From assembly GCF_025822245.1 (NCBI RefSeq), contig NZ_JACKTL010000069.1, positions 110,790 to 174,789 of the forward strand: a stretch of DNA of 64,000 bases, given 5' to 3'. The notes beneath the pieces are model-generated. The model was not told where the DNA came from. It made no database searches and saw only the letters and a list, made by a program, of their open reading frames with translations. The DNA comes from Mycolicibacterium hodleri. GTDB taxonomy: Bacteria; Actinomycetota; Actinomycetes; Mycobacteriales; Mycobacteriaceae. Both the position numbers and the translations under genes were made by a program. Shown here piece by piece: positions 36,775 to 43,498 of the stretch; within the stretch, counting starts at the first letter, position 1, and each line of letters begins with the position of its first letter.

Positions 36775-36800
36775 GGGCTCGGTATAACAATACCGAGCCC
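36775..36800. promoter_or_regulatory. Operator 2, over the aminopeptidase promoter
   Basis: GGGCTCGGTAT (36775-36785) and ATACCGAGCCC (36790-36800) form a perfect 11-bp inverted repeat around AACA, with the GGTAT-N4-ATACC core of operator 1. TATAAC inside it is a good -10 element, and the GGAAGGAGG ribosome site follows directly. The repressor bound here would block the aminopeptidase promoter. Confidence 0.68.
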
Positions 36801-36815
36801 GGAAGGAGGCCACGC

Positions 36816-37604
36816 ATGATCGAATTGAAGTCCGCCGACGAGATCGACAAGATGGCCGTCACGGGGGAGTTCGTCGCGCAGGTACTGGCCATCCTGTCGG
36901 ACGAGGCTCGGCCCGGCGTCGACCTGATGCAGCTCGAACTCCATGCGCGTCAGCTGGTCGCCGATCGCGGCGCGACGTCCTGCTACTGGGACTACGCGCC
37001 GTCATTCGGCCGCGGACCGTTCCGCAACGTCATCTGTCTGTCGGTCAACGACGCCGTGCTGCACGGCAAGCCGCGCGCATACGTGCTGCGCGCCGGTGAC
37101 GTGCTGAGCCTGGACTTCGCGGTGTCGATCGACGGCTGGGTGGCCGATTCCGCGGTCACGGTCGTCGTCGGCGACGGCGCGGATCCGGCCGATCGCGCGC
37201 TCGTCGACTCGACGCGACGAGCCCTGGCTGCCGGCGTCGCCGCGGCCGTGCCTGGCGGTCGGCTCGGTGACGTCTCGGCCGCCATCGGCGAGGTCGCCGC
37301 CGACGCCGGGTACCGCGTCAACCTCGAGTTCGGCGGACACGGCTTGGGGCGGACGATGCACGAGGATCCCCACGTCCCCAATCGCGGACGGCGGGGGCGC
37401 GGAATGCTGTTGCGACCGGGGCTGACCCTGGCGCTGGAACCGTGGTGGAGCCGCGGCAGCGACCGGCTGACCCTCGACGCGGACGGCTGGACGCTGCGCT
37501 CGGCGGACGGTTCCAACACGGCGCATTCCGAGCACACCATCGCGATCACCGAGCACGGCCCCCGCATCCTCACTCAGTGCGCGGGCACGCCACAGACCGA
37601 GTAG
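36816..37604 (+). CDS. Type I methionine aminopeptidase (M24), additional copy
   Basis: The 262-residue enzyme removes N-terminal methionine from new proteins or peptides. Pita-bread ligands are visible: Asp in LSLDFAV, Asp in WVADSAV, His in GGHGLGRTMHEDPHV, Glu in LALEPWW and Glu in HSEHTIAI. The ATG at 36816 has a very strong GGAAGGAGG ribosome site. Mycobacteria usually carry housekeeping MapA/MapB elsewhere. This copy is driven by a promoter under a dedicated XRE repressor, so it looks conditionally expressed. Its last 31 bases overlap the convergent Rv0307c-like gene. Confidence 0.85.
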   Translation: MIELKSADEIDKMAVTGEFVAQVLAILSDEARPGVDLMQLELHARQLVADRGATSCYWDYAPSFGRGPFRNVICLSVNDAVLHGKPRAYVLRAGDVLSLDFAVSIDGWVADSAVTVVVGDGADPADRALVDSTRRALAAGVAAAVPGGRLGDVSAAIGEVAADAGYRVNLEFGGHGLGRTMHEDPHVPNRGRRGRGMLLRPGLTLALEPWWSRGSDRLTLDADGWTLRSADGSNTAHSEHTIAITEHGPRILTQCAGTPQTE

Positions 37605-38056
37605 ACGAACTTGGGTGGCACGTCGAAGCTGAATTCGCGTTCGGGAAGCTCCGCGAGCACCTCGGCCGGCAGCGGCGTCTTGTAGTGCAGCGACACCGAG
37701 CCGGCAAAGGTGGGGTCGACGACGGACAGATCGGACCCGCTGAGCGTCAGCCCCGACTCGTCGAGAGTGGCCTGAACCATGCTGCCGCCGGGCGCATTCC
37801 ACTCGTGGTCGACGGTCCGATCCGCCTTGTTCGGCACCGAGGACAGTGTGCCGAGAAGGCGTCGACGGGTCAGTGCCACCGCGCCCACGTAGCTGCTGAG
37901 GTTGCCCTTGGCGACCTTGCCCGGCACCTTCCCGGAGAAGCGGTAGGTCACCGGGACGAACTCGGCCAGGAACAGCACGCCCTCGGCGTCGACCTGGGCG
38001 CGCATGTCCTCGGGCAATCCGCCGATGCCGAGCATCTTGCGCAAGAAGACGGCCAT
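37574..38056 (-). CDS. Conserved mycobacterial protein (Rv0307c-like)
   Basis: The 160-residue protein begins MAVFLRKMLGIGGLPEDMRAQ and has no signal peptide or membrane helix. It contains GVLFLAEFVPVTYRFSG and FSFDVPPKFVYS. Length and position before the PAP2 gene match Rv0307c (160 residues, from memory). Function is unknown. Its start codon lies inside a 15-bp perfect hairpin that also follows the permease stop, so its translation or transcription may depend on RNA folding. Confidence 0.72.
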   Translation of the reverse strand: MAVFLRKMLGIGGLPEDMRAQVDAEGVLFLAEFVPVTYRFSGKVPGKVAKGNLSSYVGAVALTRRRLLGTLSSVPNKADRTVDHEWNAPGGSMVQATLDESGLTLSGSDLSVVDPTFAGSVSLHYKTPLPAEVLAELPEREFSFDVPPKFVYSVCGVPAH

Positions 38057-38083
38057 GGTCGAAGACTATCGACCATGGCCGTC
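38048..38083 (-). terminator. Perfect hairpin after the permease, covering the next start codon
   Basis: GACGGCCATGGTCGA (38048-38062) pairs perfectly with 38069-38083 around a 6-base loop. It begins 14 bases past the permease stop codon and is followed by TTCTT on the minus strand, so it can terminate the permease transcript. The same stem contains the ATG (38056) of the Rv0307c-like gene, which would be hidden in any read-through RNA. Confidence 0.7.
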
Positions 38084-38097
38084 CTGTCGCGCAATTT

Positions 38098-39768
38098 CTA
38101 CGTTTGAGCTGGGAGGACGTTTTCGCCCGACTTGTCGGTCGAGAGACACAGCGAGCAGATGTAGCCCTCGACGCTGGCGGACTTGATCATGTCTGGTCGC
38201 TCGTAATCATGGTGGCAGACATGGCATTTGAGGTGAGCGTCCGACGGGTTGCCATGCTCGTCGAGCATCGGCAGGTCGATCCCGTCGTCCGTGCGGCGCA
38301 GGTAGTACTTGCCCTTGGTGGCGAGCGCGATGATCGGCGGCAGCACCAGCCCGAGGCCGATGGCGACCAGCGGCGAGTACGGCCGGATGGCCTCGCCCAG
38401 ACCGCCGAAGAAGGCGATCACCGAGAGGCCTGCCGCGATCAACATCGAGCCGAAGCCGACCGGGTTGAAGGAGTAGAGCATGCCGCGGCGGAACTCCGGT
38501 TGCATCGGCGAGAGCTTCAGCAGGTACTTGTTGAACACGATGTCCGACGCCACCACCACGACCCACGCCATGCCGCAGTTGGCGTAGAAGCCGAGAATCG
38601 TGTTGAGGAAGTCGAACATGTTCGCCTCCATCAGCACCAACGCGATCAGAAGGTTGAAGCCCAGGAACACCAGGCGGCCCGGGTAGGTCTTGGTGACCCG
38701 GGTGAACGAGTTGGTCCAGGCCAGCGAGCCGGAGTAGGCGTTGGTCACGTTGATCTTCACCTGGCTGATGACCACGAGCACCACGGCCAGCGTCATGGCG
38801 AGCCACGGCGGCAGGAAGTTCTGGTAGATCTCCAGGAACTGGTGCACCGGCTGGTTGGCGATGCCGGCGCTGTTGGCGACGTTGGCGATCAGGTACACGG
38901 CGAGGAACAGGCCGACGATCTGCTTGATGGCACCGAAGATGACCCAGCCGGGGCCGGCCAGGAACATCCAGGTCCACCAGCTGCGCTTGTTCTCGGGCGT
39001 CTTCGGGGGCATGAAGCGCAGGTAGTCGTTCTGCTCGGCGATCTGTGCGATCAGCGACAGGCAGACGCCGGCAGCCAGCAGCGTGGACCCGAGGTCGAAG
39101 CCCTGCACGCCGTTCTCGCCCTGGTAGGCGAAGAACTGGCTGACCGACTCCGGGTGGCTGACCACCAGGTAGACGAACGGTGCGACCATCAGCACCAGCC
39201 ACAGCGGCGTCGTCCACACCTGCAGTGTCGAGAGCACCTTCATGCCGTAGATGACGAGCGGGAAGATGATCAGCGTCGAGGCTGCATAGCCGATCCAGAG
39301 CGGGATGCCGAGGCCCAGTTGCAGGCCCTGCGCCATGATCGAGCCCTCGAGGGCGAAGAAGATGAAGGTGAACGTCGCGAAGATGACGTTGGTGACCACC
39401 GACCCGTAGTAACCGAAGCCGCTGCCGCGGGTGACCAGGTCGAGGTCGATGTTGTAGCGCGCCGAGTAGTAGGCGACCGGGAAGCCGGTCAGCATGACCA
39501 CGACGGCAAAGATGAGGATGCCCCACAGGGCGTTCGTGGTGCCGTAGGCGATGCCGATGTTGGCGCCGATGGCGAAGTCGGCGAGGTAGGCGATGCCACC
39601 CAGCGCCGAGATGCCCACCACCCGCGTCGACCACTTGCGGTAGCTGCGTGGGGCAAACCGCAGCGTGTAGTCCTCCAAGGTCTCCTTGGTGGCGGTCATC
39701 TGATCCAGGCCCGCGTCGAGGCCCGTCCCGACGGGCGCGTCAGGCTCCTTGCTCAGCTCTTGAGTCAT
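38098..39768 (-). CDS. NCS1-family nucleobase permease with C-terminal zinc ribbon
   Basis: The 556-residue protein has 12 hydrophobic segments of the nucleobase:cation symporter-1 type, with GSGFGYYGSVVTNVIFATFTFIFF (landmark GSGFGYYGSVV) and WVVVVASDIVFNKYLL. It probably imports cytosine, purines, allantoin or hydantoin. The unusual part is the last 60 residues, soluble, with CHVCHHDYERPDM and YICSLCLS: two CxxC pairs that should bind zinc. The ATG at 39768 was chosen; upstream sequence is leader. A 16-bp hairpin with a T-run lies in that leader and a second hairpin follows the stop. Confidence 0.85.
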   Translation of the reverse strand: MTQELSKEPDAPVGTGLDAGLDQMTATKETLEDYTLRFAPRSYRKWSTRVVGISALGGIAYLADFAIGANIGIAYGTTNALWGILIFAVVVMLTGFPVAYYSARYNIDLDLVTRGSGFGYYGSVVTNVIFATFTFIFFALEGSIMAQGLQLGLGIPLWIGYAASTLIIFPLVIYGMKVLSTLQVWTTPLWLVLMVAPFVYLVVSHPESVSQFFAYQGENGVQGFDLGSTLLAAGVCLSLIAQIAEQNDYLRFMPPKTPENKRSWWTWMFLAGPGWVIFGAIKQIVGLFLAVYLIANVANSAGIANQPVHQFLEIYQNFLPPWLAMTLAVVLVVISQVKINVTNAYSGSLAWTNSFTRVTKTYPGRLVFLGFNLLIALVLMEANMFDFLNTILGFYANCGMAWVVVVASDIVFNKYLLKLSPMQPEFRRGMLYSFNPVGFGSMLIAAGLSVIAFFGGLGEAIRPYSPLVAIGLGLVLPPIIALATKGKYYLRRTDDGIDLPMLDEHGNPSDAHLKCHVCHHDYERPDMIKSASVEGYICSLCLSTDKSGENVLPAQT

Positions 39769-39835
39769 GTTTTGCAAGGTAAATCCAGGTTGTTTCGGCA
39801 TTGTGACAACCGTGTTCCCAGCACAAGCGAAAAGG

Positions 39836-39880
39836 GCTCGCGCTGCCGTCAAGAGTCGGGGTTGTGACGGCAGCGCGAGC
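39836..39880 (-). promoter_or_regulatory. Attenuator-like hairpin in permease leader
   Basis: A perfect 16-bp stem joins 39836-39851 to 39865-39880 around a 13-base loop. Read on the minus strand the stem is followed by CCCTTTTCG, as in an intrinsic terminator. It lies 68 bases before the permease ATG. No gene ends upstream on this strand, because the neighbour is the divergent PAP2 gene. It therefore looks like a leader terminator or part of a ligand-sensing element. Confidence 0.55.
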
Positions 39881-39923
39881 TCTAACCAACACATCGGTGC
39901 GGTAGTGAAGGGTGTTACACGTG

Positions 39924-40601
39924 ATGCCAATTAATTCGTCGGCGCGGCGATGGTGGCTGGCCGGGCTGTGCTGCGCCGTCTACGCGCTCCTCTGGGTCGG
40001 CTGGGTTCGGGACTGGGGCTGGCTGGTCTCGGCCGACACGTCGATGTTGGCGGCGGGCTGGCGCGTGGGCGCCGATCACCCCGCGTGGGTGACCTTCTGG
40101 GACGTGTGGTGCACCGTGTTCTCCCCGGTGGTGATTCGCATCGCGACCGTCGGGTTGATCGTCTACGCCCTCAGGCAGCGCCAGGTGCGTACCGCGGTGT
40201 TCCTCGTCGTCTGCGTCGAGATGGCCGCGGTGCTGACGGAGTTGCTGAAGCGGCTGGCCGACCGACCCCGGCCGGCGACCGCCATGGTCGACGCGCTGTC
40301 GACCTCGTTTCCGTCCGGCCACGCCCTTGGCACGATGGCCGCGGCGCTGGCCCTCGGGGTGGTGTGCCTGCCGAAACTGCGACCGAACCTGCGACCGTGG
40401 GCGGTGGCGGCAACCGTCGTCGTCGTGCTGACCGTCGGGGCCGGTCGGGTCGCGCTCAACGTCCACCACCCGTCCGACGTCGTCGCCGGCTGGGCGATGG
40501 GCTACGTCTACTTCGTGCTGTGTCTGCTCATCCTGCGCGGTGACCGAACCGGGGTTACGGAAGCGGACGAAACACCGGCAATGCCCGGTAGCGCACGGTG
40601 A
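39924..40601 (+). CDS. PAP2-family membrane phosphatase (Rv0308-like)
   Basis: The 225-residue protein has about six membrane helices. The three PAP2 motifs are KRLADRPRP, PSGHALG and GRVALNVHHPSDV, which form the vanadium-peroxidase-like active site on the outer face. It removes phosphate from a lipid such as polyprenyl diphosphate or phosphatidate. Position and length match Rv0308 from memory (238 residues). ATG 39924 is chosen, with GTG at 39921 and 39912 possible. Its last 47 bases overlap the convergent PAP2-kinase fusion gene. Confidence 0.85.
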   Translation: MPINSSARRWWLAGLCCAVYALLWVGWVRDWGWLVSADTSMLAAGWRVGADHPAWVTFWDVWCTVFSPVVIRIATVGLIVYALRQRQVRTAVFLVVCVEMAAVLTELLKRLADRPRPATAMVDALSTSFPSGHALGTMAAALALGVVCLPKLRPNLRPWAVAATVVVVLTVGAGRVALNVHHPSDVVAGWAMGYVYFVLCLLILRGDRTGVTEADETPAMPGSAR

Positions 40602-42051
40602 AGGTGGCCTCGTCCAGCTCGTCGGCGAGTTCGCCGTCGTGGGCGAGCAAGGTGGGGCCGTCCACGGCACGGAAGCTGAATTCGGGCACGCGCAGTTCGT
40701 GATAGAGCGGGCTGCGGACGAGCCGCCCCAGGGCAAGGGAGGTCAGGATGCGCGTCTTGCTGAACCGCTTCTCGGTCTCCAGGATGCGCACGTCCATCAG
40801 GCCGTCGTCCATGCGCAGTCGGCGCGACGGGGCGAAGCCCGACGGCAGATAGGACGAGTTGCCCAGGAAGAACAGTGAGGTCTGCAAGACCTTGTTGTCG
40901 TACTGGATCCGCACCGGCTGGCCGCGTCGCAACGTGTAGAACATCGCGTACACGCCGGCCAGCGGCTTGCCGATGCGATGTTCCAGCTTTTCCCGCTTTT
41001 GGACGAACGCGGGGTAGGCGCCGATGCTGGCCGTGTTTATCACGGTGCCGGTTTCGTTGAGGCGCAGGACGTCGACGCATGCGACGGTGCCCTTGCGGAT
41101 GGACTCAACCGTTCGGGCCACGGTGTCGCAGCCGATGTCCTTGGCGAAGTGGTTGAACGTGCCGCCGGGGAAGACGGCGAGCGGGCGTTCGGCGGCCAGG
41201 GCCACCCCGGCCGCCGCCGCCACGGTTCCGTCGCCGCCGCCGACGGCAAGCACCTCGGCTCGCTCGGCCGCCGAACTGAGGACCTCGACGACGTCGTCGC
41301 CCTTCTCCAGCTCGACGATCTCCATGCGCGGCAACGCTTCTCGGGCCTCTTCGATGACCCGCGCGCCCGTGCCGCTGCCCGAGGCGGGGTTGATGACGAG
41401 GACGACGCCGGCACCGTCGGGTCGCTTCAGGGTGGGTATCCGCAGCGGGTCGGCCACCGGCACGCGCGCCTCGACGATCGGTGGCACGATCCGCGCACCG
41501 GCCACGGCGATCGCGGCGCCGAGACCGAAACCGGCCAGCACGTCACCGGGGTAGTGCGCACCCGTCGCGACTCGGGACACGCCGACCATGCCGGCGAGCA
41601 GGGCCAATCCGAGGCCGGCGGGCGCGTTCTCCAGGCCGACGCCGACGGCGAAGGCCGCCGCGCTGGCCGAGTGGCCCGACGGCAGCGAGTTCGAGGTGGG
41701 CATCCGGCGGGATCGTCTCAGCACGGGGACCGCGGCCCACTCCGGACGCGGTCGCTTCCACACCCGCTTTGCCACCTGGTTGGCCACCAGGCTGGTGACC
41801 GCCAGCGAGGCGACGCCACGACCGGCGCCGCGTTGTAGCGACGACTGCCTTGTGGCCGTCAGTGCGGCCGCGATCGCGAACCACAGCTTCGAGTGGTCGG
41901 CGGCGGCCGTCAGCTTCGGCATGAAGCCGTCGAGCAGCGGGCTGGGTGACTCCGCGATGGCCTCGAACACCTCGCGGTCCAGGGTGCCCAGACCGGCACC
42001 GATCTGGCGGATGCCGCGGTGCCGGTTCACGAGCCTTCGCAAGGAATGCAT
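40555..42051 (-). CDS. PAP2 phosphatase fused to diacylglycerol kinase-like domain
   Basis: This 498-residue fusion has an N-terminal PAP2 domain (KRVWKRPRPEW, LPSGHSASAAAF, GAHYPGDVLAG). From about residue 215 there is a DAGK/lipid kinase domain with VLVINPASGSGTG, VGGGDGTV and FPGGTFNHFAKDIG. One half removes and the other adds a phosphate on lipid substrates, so it could interconvert lipid species at the membrane. The ATG at 42051 follows a gap from the exported transpeptidase gene; the open frame continues further back but without similarity. It is convergent with and overlaps the other PAP2 gene. Confidence 0.87.
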   Translation of the reverse strand: MHSLRRLVNRHRGIRQIGAGLGTLDREVFEAIAESPSPLLDGFMPKLTAAADHSKLWFAIAAALTATRQSSLQRGAGRGVASLAVTSLVANQVAKRVWKRPRPEWAAVPVLRRSRRMPTSNSLPSGHSASAAAFAVGVGLENAPAGLGLALLAGMVGVSRVATGAHYPGDVLAGFGLGAAIAVAGARIVPPIVEARVPVADPLRIPTLKRPDGAGVVLVINPASGSGTGARVIEEAREALPRMEIVELEKGDDVVEVLSSAAERAEVLAVGGGDGTVAAAAGVALAAERPLAVFPGGTFNHFAKDIGCDTVARTVESIRKGTVACVDVLRLNETGTVINTASIGAYPAFVQKREKLEHRIGKPLAGVYAMFYTLRRGQPVRIQYDNKVLQTSLFFLGNSSYLPSGFAPSRRLRMDDGLMDVRILETEKRFSKTRILTSLALGRLVRSPLYHELRVPEFSFRAVDGPTLLAHDGELADELDEATFTVRYRALPVFRPLP

Positions 42052-42168
42052 GACCCCCAACCTAGTGGGGTCGGGTAGGCGGTCTTCGGCGCAACTCACC
42101 TCGCCAGCCACGGATCGTTGCTCAACCTTTACTTGACCTCGAGGTTCAGGTGTGTTGACGTTGACGAC

Positions 42169-42822
42169 GTGCGCCGACTGCTGATCTCGCTGTGCGCGTT
42201 CGTCGTCGGGCTGGTCCTGGCGCCGACCGCCCGGGCCGAGTTGACGCCGTGGTTCGCGCCCGGTGTCGGCAACGCGACCCAGGTCGTTTCCGTTGTGGGC
42301 GTTGGCGGCTCGAACGCCAAGGTCGACGTGTACGAACGCACCGCCGCCGGCTGGCAGGCCGTTGCGGCGGGGATTCCCGCTCACGTCGGCGAGAAGGGCA
42401 TGGCTCCAGAGACGCACGACGGTCAGATGCTCACGCCAATGGGCATCTTCACACTCGACTTCGCCTTCGGCACCGCGCCCAATCCGGGTGGCGGCCTGCA
42501 GTACGTGCAGGTCGGTCCCGACCACTGGTGGGACGGCGACATGAAGAGCCCCACCTACAACACGATGCAGGTGTGCAAGAAGGCGCAATGCCCGTTCGAC
42601 ACCAACCCGAGCAGCGGCACCGAGAACCTACGGATACCGCAGTACGAGCATGCCGTGGTGATGGGCGTCAACAAGCAGCGCGTGCCGGGGAACGGCGGTG
42701 CGTTCTTCCTTCACTCCAGCGACGGTGGACCGACGGCCGGGTGCGTCAGCATCGACGACGACACCCTGGTGGGGATCATCGAGTGGCTGCGCCCCGGCGC
42801 GTTGATCGCCGTCTCGAAGTGA
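42169..42822 (+). CDS. Exported L,D-transpeptidase-like protein (Rv0309-like)
   Basis: The 217-residue protein has a signal peptide ending TARA (residue 24) and a YkuD fold. The catalytic segment is FFLHSSDGGPTAGCVSID, with His and the Cys of the S-x-G-C type motif. YkuD enzymes cross-link peptidoglycan between meso-diaminopimelate residues or attach proteins to it. This short branch, close to Rv0309 (218 residues, from memory), lacks the Ig-like domains of LdtMt2, so its exact reaction is uncertain. A GTG start at 42169 gives the signal peptide directly. It is followed by a convergent SnoaL-like gene with no gap. Confidence 0.83.
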   Translation: MRRLLISLCAFVVGLVLAPTARAELTPWFAPGVGNATQVVSVVGVGGSNAKVDVYERTAAGWQAVAAGIPAHVGEKGMAPETHDGQMLTPMGIFTLDFAFGTAPNPGGGLQYVQVGPDHWWDGDMKSPTYNTMQVCKKAQCPFDTNPSSGTENLRIPQYEHAVVMGVNKQRVPGNGGAFFLHSSDGGPTAGCVSIDDDTLVGIIEWLRPGALIAVSK

Positions 42823-43281
42823 TCAAAGGGCTACTGCGCGACCGGCTTTCACGTTGAAGTCGAGCGCCTTGGTCGAGAAGGACGCGTCGTAGGTGCGGTC
42901 GTACCCGGTGACGCTGATCTTCCAGCCGTCGGGGGTGCGCCGGTAGCGGTCGCGATAGAACCCCGCGCCGATCAACATGAAGTCGAACTTGGGGACGATC
43001 ACCTTGTCCTGCAGGTACCAGATGGCGGTCGCCTCGTCGCCGTCGACCTCGATCTCGGGGTGCGTCACCCGGTGGTCGGTGATGACGTCGGCGGGCATCG
43101 AGGTGCGCATGAACTCGACGAGGGTGGCCCGATCGGTGAAGTGGTGCGTCTCGCCCAGGGATTCGCCGTAGTCACCGATGACGTCCTCGGTGAGAGTGTC
43201 GGCGAACTCGTCCCAGTGCTTGGTGTCGAGCGCGCGCAGATACCGGTACTTGACCCGCTGAATGTCTTCGATGTCACCCAT
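42823..43281 (-). CDS. SnoaL-like (NTF2-fold) protein, Rv0310c-like
   Basis: The 152-residue protein begins MGDIEDIQRVKYRYLRALDT, a typical SnoaL-like 4 domain. TDHRVTHPEIEVDGDEATAIWYLQD and GFYRDRYRRTPDGWKIS (landmarks HPEIEVDGDEATAIWYLQD and DRYRRTPDGWKIS) are the core strands of the NTF2 fold. Members are isomerases, dehydratases or hydroxylating proteins; the substrate is unknown. The ATG at 43281 was chosen. Its 217-base divergent region carries a 10-bp palindrome. Position matches Rv0310c from memory. Confidence 0.8.
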   Translation of the reverse strand: MGDIEDIQRVKYRYLRALDTKHWDEFADTLTEDVIGDYGESLGETHHFTDRATLVEFMRTSMPADVITDHRVTHPEIEVDGDEATAIWYLQDKVIVPKFDFMLIGAGFYRDRYRRTPDGWKISVTGYDRTYDASFSTKALDFNVKAGRAVAL

Positions 43282-43331
43282 TTGGCCATTGCAACACAGG
43301 GGGGCTCGCGACGTAGGCCCTTGCCGCAAAT

Positions 43332-43355
43332 GTCGTTGACGTCCGCGTCAACGAC
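43332..43355. promoter_or_regulatory. Palindrome between SnoaL-like and Hsp70-like genes
   Basis: GTCGTTGACG (43332-43341) pairs perfectly with CGTCAACGAC (43346-43355) around TCCG. It lies in the 217-base divergent gap and contains TTGACG, a good -35 hexamer. An operator or a short hairpin is possible; no regulator is adjacent. Confidence 0.45.
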
Positions 43356-43498
43356 CCGTCGAGCAAAGAGCGCGGTTCCCCGCGTAGCTGTGTGTCGTCT
43401 ATGAATCCAAAACGATGCTGGCAGAACGATGTTCGTGGTGTCCCTTGCGGAGTGTCTGGCACTGTCACGACGCCGCCCGGGTTATCGTGGACGGCGTC

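Noticed and set aside
38104..39867. 587-codon open frame antisense to the NCS1 permease
   Set aside because: Composition rich in His/Gln/Arg/Asp with no membrane segments or motifs; it mirrors the codons of the permease.
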